Shown here: one piece after another, positions 48,787 through 59,794 of the stretch
Numbering within the stretch: position 1 is the first letter of the stretch
Layout of the letters: each line of letters opens with the position of its first letter
DNA from: Impatiens glandulifera
Taxonomy: Eukaryota > Streptophyta > Magnoliopsida > Ericales > Balsaminaceae
NCBI RefSeq assembly: GCF_907164915.1
Contig: NC_061869.1
Span: 26,839,616 to 26,903,615, forward strand
Reading direction: 5' to 3'
DNA: 64,000 nucleotides
Made by a program: the position numbers and the translations under genes
Notes under the pieces: model-generated
Database searches by the model: none
What the model was told of the DNA's origin: nothing
What the model saw: the letters and a program-made list of their open reading frames with translations, nothing else

Positions 48787-49282
48787 ATCATACCCTTTAA
48801 TACTTTGAAACAAGTTATTTACACTTTGAAACAAATTATTTACATTTTGTAAGAAGGCATACATGTTGTGTTTAAGTAACTAATGAATGCATCATAAAGT
48901 TTGATTCAAGTTATATATTGGGATTATTAGGTTTTAAGTGGAATTTCAGATCCAATCTCGTGATCTATATGCTAAATTGATAAGATCGTTAATGCATATT
49001 GTTATTAGAAAATCAATGTTAATGTGTGAACTGGTTCAGCCCTATGGATACCGAAGGAGATAAGAGCCTCACGTGTTGTTCATTGGTTCGCACAAGCTCG
49101 GTTATAATTTCTTACGACTTCATAAACGAATTAACAAGGGTAACACTCAGTATTATTGTTTAATTGAAAAGATGGAATCTCATATAACTTACAATCTTTT
49201 TTAAGAAAAGTGATTATACATGTATTTTACAACAACTTCAAGTAATTGTGTTGAGTCCCACTTTTAATTGATCTCGCATCGT
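48787..49282. other. Spacer between hAT remnant and B fragment, unit 2
   Basis: Counterpart of 29817-30313. No gene recognised. Confidence 0.6.
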
Positions 49283-50408
49283 CACCAGGAGGCGTCGCAC
49301 TTCTCTAGATCTCCACCTGAGGATGATGGCGGTCCGAATCTGGCTGCAACCGAGCATATCTCTCCTCAAGAGAACCCCATAATCAACGACACCGACCTCG
49401 GGACGGGTACACCTCCCACTGGTCAGCACGTATCTCTTCAAACCGATAATGAATCGGTACCGGCTGTAACAGAAGATAGCGTAAAGGATCTAATCGAGGA
49501 ATTTGTCAATGCCGACATTCTGCCGTGACAAAAGAAGATAAAAGAAACCGCGACTAAATCCATCGAGATGATTGAGTCTACCAATAAAGAGCTAGAAACC
49601 GCGGTTGGACGGATCACGTCCGTTGAGGACAAATACGGCCTTACCGACCTTTTGCTCAGTGACACAACTGACATAACTAAGGTATTGGAGACCGTATTTA
49701 AGAAGTTAGAGACTGATCTCGCTCTTACCAGCCAAAAGGTCGATTTGGCAGAACTAAACCAAATAACAATCGATCAAAGGCTGAAAAAAATTGAAGGGGA
49801 CCTGTCTCAATCCGATATCCAGGCCGGATCCACACTTGAAGAAATAGCAACGCTTAAAGAGAAGCATGCCAAGACCGAAGCCGATTTAAAGGCGGTCAAC
49901 GAACAACTGGCGGAGATGATAGCGGAAAAGCTGGCAACCGATAAAGTACTTGAGAAGGCAAATGAGCTCGCGACTCAAAAGATTCAGGATGCCCTGGACG
50001 AGCAGGTCCGGCTTCAAAAGGAAACGCCACTGGCGGATGCGAACCAGGCCGGACATATGCAAACATTAGAAAACATTGCACCGGCCGTGGAGATTCAGCA
50101 AAAAGAAGATGCAGCTCGACTAATCGGCCAACAGTCATCATACAATGAGTTCGCCGAGGCTCATAAGAAGTCCAAAGCGGTTGCTTCCACATCCGGTCCG
50201 GTTACAAGAAAAAGAAAGTCTTTTTCCAAGAGGGCGGCAATTTCAAAGCTATTGGACAACGTTACTGAAGCAGTTGTTGATCCTCCAATCAACCCGGTTT
50301 CGCAAGATGATGACGATCTCAAGGATCCTCCCCAGGCCTGCTCCAGCAGTCAAGGGAAAAGCAACTAATGAAATGCTGTAAAAATACATGCCCAAGAAGA
50401 AGAAATAG
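49283..50408 (+). pseudogene. Family-B third post-pol ORF, 5'-truncated copy 2
   Basis: Same truncation point as 30314 and the same Trp-to-TGA stop (49526-49528). The coiled-coil part is then open from 49568 to about 50320. A deletion of about 120 bp removes the PLTKRPRG region between GATCTC and AAGGATCCTCC, shifting the frame, and a further TAA replaces a Glu codon near the end. Encodes no complete protein. Confidence 0.75.
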
Positions 50409-50730
50409 GCGCTTCCTTTAATTAATATTACCTATGTTTACCCTAGTATAATTATATATATATATATATCAAGTATTTTTGGAAACCGGCTTACATTTTC
50501 ATTCTTGCATGGTTTTGAATATTTTAAATAAAATAATCAAAAAGGGAGAAATTGATAAAGGACAAATTTTTTTTCTTCTCTAAAATTTTTCAAAAGACAA
50601 AATTTTTCTCAAATTTTTCTAAGTCATTTTCCAAAAATCCGGCCAAATGAACTTTTAAAGAAATCGGCCTACATTTTGATTCTTGCATGGTTTTGAATAT
50701 TTTAAATAAAAGAATCAAAAGGGGAGAAAT
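50409..50730 (+). repeat. Duplicated polypurine-tract region before B-LTR2
   Basis: Tandem ~180-bp copies with AAAAAGGGAGAAATTGATAAAGG near 50540 and AAAAGGGGAGAAAT at 50717-50730 just before the LTR. Confidence 0.75.
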
Positions 50731-51873
50731 TGTTAGATAAATTAGACCGGATAAAAAATAAGAACCTAACAAAACAAACTTCCTGTGTAAGAGAACGGTT
50801 AAAGAATTCAAATTAGGCTCGGTCAAGTAATTCAACCGGTCAAGAACCTAACCGATCAAGAAGACAAGACCGGTCAGATAAGAAGACCAAAATCGTTAGA
50901 CATCCGGCCAACCTGAAGTTTTGAAAAACTGGAAGTCATCCGGTTAACCTAAACAATTGATCGGTGTAAAAAGAAACTTTGAGTATTTGTTGAAGATGAT
51001 ACCAAAGGGACATACCTTAGTATTGCCATATTCATACAAGTTTGAGGACAATCTGCAGGCTGCAGAAGACCGTCCGACAAGATCTTCCCACTCCGGGATA
51101 AATTAGAGGCGCAACTGTCCATCCGACAGTTGCCATATTAAGTAAAAGACAAACCTAACTGGTTTGACCTACACACTAGAAGCCTAAACCGCCATGTTTG
51201 AATCACTGAACCTCTGCTCAACCAATCAGATTCAAGAAGATGAAATGTGACCGTTGGCACATTTCACCTATAAAAGAAGGAGCTGAAGAGGAGTAAATGC
51301 AGTTCTAGAAGTTACAAGTTACAAGAGAAAACATTTAAGAGCTGCACCAACCTAAGTTATAAGTGATCTTTATCTCTCTACATTAAAACAGTTTAAGCGT
51401 GTATTTGAAGCGAGATTACAATTTCGGTGAGAATTGTATGAGTGTTTATCGAGCAGAAAATAATTCTCGATCGGATTGTGTTTGTGTATTCCTTAGTGAA
51501 TATCCTTCTCGCGGTTTCAAGAGGAAGGGGTGACGTAGGAGTTTCATCTCCGAACATCCATAAAAACCTGTCTTGTTATTTACTTTCTGCCGGCTTTACA
51601 TACTAACCGACCCTGCCTAAACCGACTTACTGAATCCCAAAACCAACCCAGCAAACTCCAAACCGACCTTATCCAAATACGGTTCTATTCATCCTGTGTG
51701 TGAGCTGCTTCAACCTGAAACAAACCACTTCCGCACTTGAACTAGGTTCAAGGGTTTGTGATAGTTTGTGTAGTATTGAAACCACGGTATTAATCTCTAA
51801 CCGGATTAAACACCAATATTTGAGTGCAAACCGGTCAGACCCCGTTCCCCCAGCCGCGACCTAGATCCTAACA
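50731..51873 (+). mobile_element. Family-B LTR copy 2 (1143 bp)
   Basis: TGTTAGATAAATTAGACCGG ... GATCCTAACA. A ~20-bp deletion (near 50830) and one near 51115 relative to the other B LTRs. TATAAAAG at 51269-51276 and U5 block at 51529-51541. One base of the preceding hairpin is mutated (CAAGA for CGAGA). Confidence 0.9.
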
Positions 51874-51875
51874 AT

Positions 51876-51887
51876 TGGTATCAGAGT
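51876..51887 (+). promoter_or_regulatory. Primer binding site of family B (copy 2, mutated)
   Basis: TGGTATCAGAGT: the last base is changed from C to T relative to 33058-33069. Confidence 0.85.
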
Positions 51888-51912
51888 AGTTAGTTTCAAT
51901 ACTCAAGCAAGC

Positions 51913-53683
51913 ATGTCTTTCGATAAGCCTCCAATGCTAGAAGGTGATGATTATGCCAACTGGAAGGCACGCATGACCCTTCATTTAATCACCATGAATG
52001 ACGAGATGCAGTACATCCTGACTGAAGGACCGGTAAAGATTGATAAAGAAAGGGAGGAATGGACAAAAGAAGACAGGAGAAGAAACAATCTGGACAGCCA
52101 TGCCAGAAACCGCATCACTAACGGTTTGGACATGAATACTTTTTGTAAGGTAAAAAATTGCAAAACCGCAAAGGAAATATGGGAAGCGGTGATTAAAATT
52201 CATGAGGGAAATGAAATAACCAAGGAAAACAAGATAATGGTGGCTACCCAGAAGTTTGAAAATATCAAGATGAAACCGGGAGAAACAATGAGGGAATACA
52301 GTGACTGGTTCACAGATGTGATAGACGAGCTATCAACTCTTGTAAAGAAGTATGACAACAAGGAAATCATCATGAAAGCGCTTAGATCCTTTCCAAGTGC
52401 ATGGGATATAAAGACAATGGTGATGAGGGAATCAAACTGTCTAAGCAAGATGAAGCTACACGATGTGTTCGAAGATCTTAAGGCATATGAGTTTGAAATG
52501 AGATCTAGGACTGAATATGAAGTTTCAGCCTCAACCTCTACTAAAGCCTTAGTCACATCCATAGAACCGGTTGCTCCTACACCGACCAGAACCGCTGAAC
52601 AGTTCACCGAGGATGCCATGGCAATGCTTGCTCAGAAATTTGGCAGATTCATGAAGAGAAGCCAACCGACAAACAACAACAACTATAACTACGGTGATAA
52701 ATCTAATGTTAGATGTTATAACTGCAATTGTTTGAGACATTTCAGGTGGAAATACAGAAAACCAAGACGGGATGACCGGAAACCGGACGATCAGAACCAC
52801 CGAAACAACTATCAACAAACCGGTGAAGGAAGTGAAGTTTAGAAAGCACTGATAGCCGATGACGGAGGAAGCTTATGGGCTCACAGTGACAGTGATGATG
52901 AACTCACATGTCTCATGGCAAATGAGGAACAAGTATTTGACTCTCCCTGTGAAGAATTTACTAAAGACGAATTATTTAATGCACTGAATGACATGGTAGC
53001 AGAGTATAAGAACCTATTAACACTAATACCAACCCAACTCAACTTTAGAACCGACCCCATAACACCAATCTTGACCGAACCAAAGACCATCCAACCTGAT
53101 AAAATCCTAGAAACCGAGATAGCACCTGAAATATCCTCTAAGACCAAAAAATTCAAAGAGTCAGTTCAAGAATTGACCGAAGAGGTTGATGCCCGAACCC
53201 AGTATCGAATAGCCACATGGAAAAGATCTAGTGAAATGGTGAACCAAATGTCTAGGTACAAGAGACATCCCAAATGCAAATTTGGTCTTGGGTACAAAGA
53301 CAACAAATCCGCCAAACCAGAACCATTTGGACAAAATGAAGCTTACAAAAGGCAATCCTCCCTTCGTAAAATTTGTCAAGAGCATATCAACCGACGATGA
53401 GGAACAAGGTGATTCAAAACCGGACGACGAAATAACTTATGTAAGTCCAACTGACTCCAAAAATTGGCTTCATCCTGAGAAAAGGAAAGCCAACCGGCCC
53501 AAAGGTAAGAAAGCCGAACCACACAGGATAAACCAAAGGCCACCTCCGAATAAGGCACTCTTAGGAAAACAAAAAGACCTCAAACCGAGTATAGGAAAAC
53601 TAGTTAGAACCATAACCGGGAAAGTTGTCCGACTTATTAAAGTCTGGATACCTAAGGGACTAATCACTTGTGGACCAAAGTAA
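51913..53683 (+). pseudogene. Family-B gag, broken
   Basis: A Gag with MSFDKPPMLEGDDYANWKAR, AKEIWEAVIKIHEG and a KPGETMREYSDWFTDVIDEL segment (UBN2-like). The CCHC knuckle near 52713-52755 reads CYNCNCLRHFRWKY: its last Cys has become Tyr, so zinc binding would fail. A TAG stops the frame at 52840. The same frame resumes with an acidic Ser/Asp stretch and reads to 53400, then a frameshift near 53340-53370 leads to a Lys/Pro-rich segment ending IKVWIPKGLI and a TAA at 53681. That TAA is followed at once by ATGTGGGTACC, the same arrangement as at 9608 in family A. The pol frame is already open from 53670. Confidence 0.8.
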
Positions 53684-56600
53684 ATGTGGGTACCAAATAG
53701 TTGTAAATATGTATATTTTGCAGGATATGAAGAAACAGCTAGGAAACTCCGAGTGGTACCTGGATAGCGGTTGCTCCAGACACATGACTGGAAACAACAA
53801 TCTTCTAACCGACATCAGAATAGAAACTGGTGCAATGATTACCTTCGGTGATAACTCAAGAGGTAGAACTGTGGGCAAGGGTAATATTATACATGGTAAT
53901 TTAACAATTGATAATGTACTTTTAGTTGAGAACCTACATTTTAACCTACTAAGCATTAGTCAGATGTGTGATGCTGGATACACTATAGAATTCCTTAAAC
54001 ATGCATGCTTAGTTAAAAACTCTCAAGGTAACATACTACTAACCAGAAATATGTTAGGAAATATATACAAGGTAGATTGGAAAAACAAAGTAGAACACCC
54101 TGTTTGCATGGTAGATAAAACCGATCAAACCTGGCTGTGGCATAAAAGGTTAAACCACTAAAACCTGAAAACTTTAAACTATATCCGCGGTAAAAAGCTG
54201 GTTCAAGGAATTCCTGATATAGTATTCAATAAGGATAAAGTTTATTCAGATTGTCAAATGAGTAAACAAACTAAATCAACCTTTAAGAGTATAGGACACA
54301 TTCAGTCTAACCGATGCTTAGATCTCCTTCACATGGACCTATTTGGACCAATTAGGGTCGTCAGCCTAGGTGGTATGCTCTATACTATGGTAGTTGTTGA
54401 TGATTATTCTAGGTATACATGGATAATATTCCTAGCATCCAAACGTGAAACCGCATCAAACTTAATCACATTACTTAAACGTTTGAAAATGAAAAATCAA
54501 CACGCATAAATAGCATTAGGAGTGATAGAGGAACCGAATTTACAAATAGCACCTCGAATGCATTTCTTGATGAATCCGGCATTAGACACGAGTTGTCTAG
54601 CGCTAGAACTCCTCAACAGAACGGCCTGGCCGAGAGAAGAAACCGAACTCGCAAGGAAGCCGCAAGGTCCATGATAGCCGATTCGGGTGTTGCCTAGAAA
54701 TTCTGGGCTGAGGCTATCAATATTGCATGTCATACCCAAAACCGGTCTCTGATTAACAAGTTTCACAACAAAACACCGTATGAAGTATACTTTGATAGGA
54801 TTCCTAACCTTAGGTATCTTAAAATTTTCGGTTGTAAATGTTATATTCATATAAATGGCAAAAATTACCTATCTGCTTTTGATGCAAAATCCGATATTGG
54901 GATCATGTTAGGTTACTCAGCAGTCAGTAAAGTTTATAGAGTGTATAACACCAGAACTTTAACTGTGGATGAATCTCTTCATATTATTTTCGATGAATCG
55001 ATTGAAAGTAACACTGCTTCATCCTTTGATCTACATAACAGATTGGAAAACAACAATATCCATTCTGATAGTGAAGATGAGGTTCCGTTTTTCAGACGGT
55101 TTGTCCATGACCAAATGGGTGATGATGAAACTCAGTCGGATCAAGCTGCCACACAGCAGGAAGTTGACACCTCGGTTCAAACTGAGGAAATCGGTCGGTC
55201 TGACATTTTTGTTCAACCTACCGATATGTCTAGCCTTGATCAAATAAACGGTGATTTGGTAGACACTCCTGAACCTAATCTCAAAAGGAACACAAATCAT
55301 CCTCCTGAGCTTATTATAGGTTATCCTTCAAAGCTTGTCCAAACTAGGCAATAAATCTTGGAGGAATACTTTAATTCCGCTTTCATATCCCAGATTGAGC
55401 CGAAAAGGGTGGATGAAGCACTGTCAGATCCGGATTGGATCTTGGGAATGCAAGAAGAGTTAAACCAGTTTGAAAGTAACAAAGTCTGGTACCTAGTCCT
55501 TAGACCGAAAGATCATCCGGTCATAGGAACAAGATGGGTATTTAGAAATAAACTCATTGAAGACGGTTTGGTCACGAGGAACAAAGCCAGATTAGTGGCA
55601 CAAGGATACAAACAGGAAGAAGGCATTGATTTTGAAGAATCATTTGCCCCTTTAGCTAGGATTAAAGCCATTATGATTTTTCTGGCCTTTGATGCCTTCA
55701 AAAATTTTAAAGTTTTTCAAATGGATGTCAAAAGTGCATTTTTGAATGGTGACCTATGTGAGGAAGTATATGTTGAACAACCGCCCGGTTTTAAAAATGT
55801 TGATCTTCCTAATCATGTATACCGCTTAAACAAAGCATTGTACAGTTTAAAATAAGCTCCTAGAGCTTGGTATGATACACTAATTACGTTTCTGTTAAAA
55901 CATGACTTCACCATAGGTTCGGTAGATAAAACCCTATTTAAATTTGAGAAAAAGGAGAATATCCTACTTGTTCAAATATATGTGGATGACATCATTTTCA
56001 GATCAACCGATCCTAAGCTATGTGATAAATTCTCAACCTTGATGACTAACAAATTTGAGATGAGTATGATGGGAGAATTAAGCTTCTTCCTAGGTCTTCA
56101 GGTTAAACAGCTAGAAGGAGGAACTTTTATAAGTCAACCCAAATACACAAAGGAACTTCTAAAGAAATTTGGGATGGATACATGCTTCTCAGCCGCTACC
56201 CCAATGAGCTCATTAGTCAAATTGGACAAGGATGATGACGGTCAGGCAGTAGACCTAACGGCCTATCATGGAATTATCGGTTCACTCCTATACCTGACAG
56301 CAAGTAGACCAGATATACTATTTTCGGTCGGAGTGTGTGGAAGATTCCAGACTAATCCAAAACAGTCTCACTACACAGCCGCAAAGCGAATCTTAAAATA
56401 CCTAAAAGGAACCCCTGAAGTCGGTCTGTGGTATCCAAAGGACTCATCGTTCAACCTCACAAGTTACTCAGATGCAGACTATGCAGGCTGTAAAGTTGAC
56501 AGAAAAAGTACCAGCGGAACATGCCAATTCCTAGGTGATCGGCTTATTTCATGGCACAGCAAGAAGCAAACATCGGTTGCCACATCAACCGCAGAAGCTG

Positions 56601-56935
56601 AATATCTGGCAGCCGGAAGTTACTGTTCACAACTTCTATGGATCCAATAACAACTGAAGGATTTTGGTACACCGCCGAAGAGTCCCCAATATTCTGTGAT
56701 AACACAAGTGCCATAGCAATCACATACAATCCAGTCCTACACTCTTGAACCAAGCACATCTACATAAGGCATCACTTCATCCGGGAACATGTCATGTTGA
56801 AGTATATCCGGCTGGAATACGTATCAACAGAACAACAAGTAGACGGTATCTTCACAAAGCCCCATGCAGGAAGCTAAGTTTTCTTACTTCAGAAACATAC
56901 TCGGTTTAACCGACATTAATCAACTCATTTCTTAA
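53670..56935 (+). pseudogene. Family-B pol (PR-IN-RT-RNase H), broken
   Basis: The protease WYLDSGCSRHMTG lies near 53752. The pre-integrase zinc region is HKRLNH with TAA at 54159, and YSDCQ where CxxC is expected. Integrase has HMDLFGPI near 54332, RSDRGTEF near 54518 after a frameshift near 54500, and the C-terminal FWAEAIN. RT has [33 protein letters not shown] and YVDDIIF near 55978. RNase H has YSDADYAGC, RKSTSGTCQ and SKKQTSVATSTAEAEY to about 56640. Stops include TAG at about 54696 (Trp), TAA at 55352, TAA at 55853 (Gln) and TAA at 56648 (Gln), plus a frameshift near 56670. Unlike family A1, the RT core is present. The end aligns with LGLTDIN, stop at 56933. Confidence 0.85.
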
Positions 56936-57422
56936 AACTCTCAAAGGTCTAAAAGGAAAATCGGTTCGGACAGACAAAACCGGCAGTTCTACCAAGGTAC
57001 CTATTGAAGAACAGCTTCGTCTATCAGTCACAGTTAACCGACCGGTTACTTAGTGCGTGCACCAATTAACCGCATCGGGACAAATGACTGAAAACCGACC
57101 AGTTTGGAAATATTGTACTATGGACTATTTGGTCTTCGAACAAAAGTGGAACAATTATTTGTGTTTAAATATATCTGTTCTGAAAAAGTACCTTTTCAAA
57201 GCAAAATGGTCATACCTTAAAAGACGTGAAGATATGATATCTTTCACCGTCCAGGCCTATGACTCACATCCTAGGTTGTAGACATACTTATTTTATGCAA
57301 TATGTCTTATCCTATGGTCAATAGAATACATTAACTGCCACCTACTGGATAATACTATCATCCCTCCACTAATATATAAGTTAGGTAAACATCATACAAA
57401 ATATTCACAAGTATCAACTTAT
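56936..57422 (+). promoter_or_regulatory. Post-pol leader of family B with TATA-like box
   Basis: Spacer between the pol stop and the first post-pol gene. It opens with AAAAGGAAAATCGGTTCGGACAGAC, which aligns with family A at 12183. A TATATAAG box lies at 57373-57380, about 50 bp before the recognisable domain. Otherwise no coding is seen; the reading frame at 57057-57281 has no family resemblance. Confidence 0.45.
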
Positions 57423-58184
57423 CATCTCACTAAGACAAAACTGTCTCAGTTTCAAAACGTTCTCCAAGCTGATTTCAACTCTGCTCAAGGAACTGAACAC
57501 TAGGAGATATTCAAAATGATCAAGTCTCTTGAAGATACTGGTCTAAAATCCTTTTTAGATGAGAAACATGTCATCTTCTCTGAAACCGTTCTGGAGTTCT
57601 TCTACAATGCAAGGATCTTACGCGGTACTCCGTACTTTAACACCCTTATTCAATCAAGGGTTGGAAGAACCGTGTTTGACTTTTCGGAGAGTGATTTTGC
57701 CTAGTGCTTCGACCTTCCGAAGAAAGGGCTTACCGATCTAAACGTTCCAGCCGAACTAAAGGCCGAAATTTCTTTGAACTTCTCTAGGTCAAACCGTCCC
57801 GTCAGTGACCACGGTTCTAGGTCATCACTGAGGGTTGAATATCAGCTTCTCAATGATATCATCGGTCGGGGTATCCTGGGAAAAGATGTGACCAACACTT
57901 ACTGTGCCACAGTTTTCAACATGATGACCGCTATCACAACAGATACATCGGTCAACTGTTCCAGGGTGCTTTTTGATGTCTTGATCTGGATGATCACCAC
58001 TCGCTATACCGGCCTCATTCCCCAGATCAGCTGCCTACTCATAGAACTCGGGGTTCCGCTCTGTCCGGGCGAAGGGCTAAACCAGATCCAAGTCATAACT
58101 AGGGAAGTTGCCGACTCATTCTATGAGCGGTTCGAGAAGGCCTGGAAAAGGAAGAACCGACATGTCAACTCCTCCGGAAATTAA
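57423..58184 (+). pseudogene. Family-B post-pol gene I (retroelement domain, about 250 codons)
   Basis: One frame reads VLQADF, MIKSLEDTGLKSFL, VLEFFYNARI, CFDLPKKGL, LLNDIIGRGIL, FNMMTAI, NCSRVLF and LIPQISCLLIELGVPL, then ends in a basic KAWKRKN tail with TAA at 58182. These motifs align in order with post-pol genes II and III and with the family-A ORFs. In-frame TAG codons at 57501 and 57702 break it, and no ATG is found at the expected start near 57420. The ATG at 57516 would omit the first helix. Function unknown. Confidence 0.7.
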
Positions 58185-58607
58185 GTCACTCCTTCTTACA
58201 ACCGGTCATTTTGTTGTACGAACATTTTATATTGTCATTCTACTCCATTATGATCTTTTCGACTAATCTATGTGTTTCTTTCGGTTTGCTGTAACACCAC
58301 TTTCTTTAATGAAAAGTAACTTTTGATTTCCAACTACATGGGAAATTACACAAACCTAGTTACTTCCTAACTAGATTCTCCACCTCGAGCTCCGCAACCG
58401 GTCAAAAGTAACTCCTTCCCAAGGAGTTTTGGAAACATAAATATTCCCAACCTTAATAAGACAAAACGGAATATTGGCATTAAATGCCCCTATTTTCCCT
58501 CCAATCTCAAAACTATATAAGGAACCCCCCTTTATCAATTTGGCATACCTCCAAACAACTTATAATTTCTTAAACTCTCTCTCTCTCTCTTAGCAAAATT
58601 TGAAAGA
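58185..58607 (+). promoter_or_regulatory. Intergenic spacer with CCAAT, TATA box and CT-rich leader before gene II
   Basis: Downstream of gene I it holds T-rich DNA with TTAATGAAAAG near 58312, a plausible poly(A) signal. It then has CCAAT at 58501-58505, TATATAAG at 58514-58521 and a (CT)n leader at about 58574-58591, with the ATG at 58608. Box spacing and the pyrimidine leader match an ordinary plant core promoter. Confidence 0.5.
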
Positions 58608-59309
58608 ATGTCGAATCGTACTCTAAGAAACTATATTTGCATTGATTTCGACTCCGTCCTCAAAGATGAGGATCTTGAAGTGAAGGAACTCCTCTTTGAA
58701 TCCCTCATCGACACCAGCCTTCGTGACTTTCTTGAAGAATCCGGACCCCTCTTCATTCCAGAGGTAATGGAATTCTTCAATAATGCATCCATCTCCGGCG
58801 ATGCCATTATTTCTATCGTGAAGAACCACACATTTGTTCTTCACGAAAGCGAATTCTCCCGAATGTTCCGTCTTCTCACTGAAGGTTTCTCCGATTTCCT
58901 ATCCCGGGTGGGGAGTGCAGCGGTTGACTATGCGGAAATGTTTTCCGGAACCGAGGTACCGGTGGAGAACTACGGTCTGAAAAACCGCTTCGCCCACCAC
59001 ATCCAACTCCTTCACGAGATCGTCAACCGATCCATCATCTACCAATCTCCGAATCAAAATTATTCCAAGAAAGTCTTCGACATGATGACCTACATCATCA
59101 GCAACACCCCCATCAATTGGTCATCGGTCATCTTCAATAACTTGAAAACCATGGTCGTAACAAAGAAAAGTTTCGGCTATGCCCCCCACATCAGCCGGTT
59201 CCTTCGTACACACCATCCAAATCTTAGACCGGGTACCCCGGCGTACCTATCAAATGTTCTCCACGAGGAAGGGGTGGAGGACAAACTCTCTAAAATAGTC
59301 ATTACATGA
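58608..59309 (+). CDS. Family-B post-pol gene II (retroelement domain, 233 aa, intact)
   Basis: This is the only uninterrupted ORF of the element. Order of motifs: CIDFDSVL, LFESLIDTSLRDFL, VMEFFNNASI, FRLLTEGF, LLHEIVNRSI, KVFDMMTYII, INWSSVIFNNLKTMV, FGYAPHISRFL, then a short C-terminus. The LPTEG motif reads LLTEG. It is predicted to be all-alpha and soluble; I see no signal peptide, membrane segment or catalytic motif. It lies 94 bp from its TATA box and 423 bp from gene I. A relation to the Pfam putative plant transposon protein domain is suggested by the VxEFFxNA ... FxLPTEG spacing. Codon choice is richer in C at third positions than the AT-rich surroundings. Survival of a 702-bp frame in a decayed element may be chance. 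Confidence 0.7.
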   Translation: MSNRTLRNYICIDFDSVLKDEDLEVKELLFESLIDTSLRDFLEESGPLFIPEVMEFFNNASISGDAIISIVKNHTFVLHESEFSRMFRLLTEGFSDFLSRVGSAAVDYAEMFSGTEVPVENYGLKNRFAHHIQLLHEIVNRSIIYQSPNQNYSKKVFDMMTYIISNTPINWSSVIFNNLKTMVVTKKSFGYAPHISRFLRTHHPNLRPGTPAYLSNVLHEEGVEDKLSKIVIT

Positions 59310-59794
59310 TCTATAATCCCGTATCTTGTGTACTTTAAACTGATTTGTGTATCGGTCTCTATTATGCTTTCTCTTATTGAATGATCAATTAAATTTCTAA
59401 GTTCGAAAACCGAGTCAAAATTACATTAATAGAATATCGGTCTAAATGATCAACCGGTTACAAACGCTAACCGCTCGCTTAAATCACCGGTTAAATAACC
59501 GTCTAATGAGTAGACCGGCTACATTGAATAACCGCTTCATCACCGGTTAAATAACTGCATCAAATTCCCGCCCAATGTTTGCCGCCCATCGCTTGCCGCC
59601 CAAAGTCATTTTGGAGGGTAAATTCCCGCCCAAATCTGATGTGACAGTTCGCGGCGGTTGAGATTCCAACCCGCGACTATAAATATGGTCCTTAGTCATT
59701 TTACTTCATTCTTACGCGAAACGACTTTCTCTCTATCGCTTTCAAATCTCTAAAATTTCTCACGCTCTCGATATCTCGGTTTCTTCAACTCACA
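59310..59794 (+). promoter_or_regulatory. Intergenic spacer with TATA box and pyrimidine-rich leader before gene III
   Basis: A T-rich 3' part of gene II (TGTGTA, AATTAAATT near 59388-59398) is followed by GC-richer DNA with CCGCCCA repeats (GCCGCCCA near 59581 and 59594). A TATAAATA box lies at 59678-59685, and a leader rich in CTCT and TTTC runs to the ATG at 59795, 117 bp from the box. Confidence 0.5.

Larger units (their letters stand above)
33571..52388. repeat. Segmental duplication unit 2 (about 18.8 kb)
   Basis: Direct-orientation copy of 12000-33570, ending at C52388 in B gag, which is the counterpart of C33570. It lacks a 1181-bp tandem repeat copy and a 1633-bp hAT segment, and has small indels both ways. 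Beyond 52388 the B element continues, because the copy-1 break point was internal to gag. Confidence 0.9.

Noticed and set aside
52200..52619. 139-codon minus-strand ORF
   Set aside because: Antisense shadow of the family-B gag, whose sense frame has clear Gag motifs.
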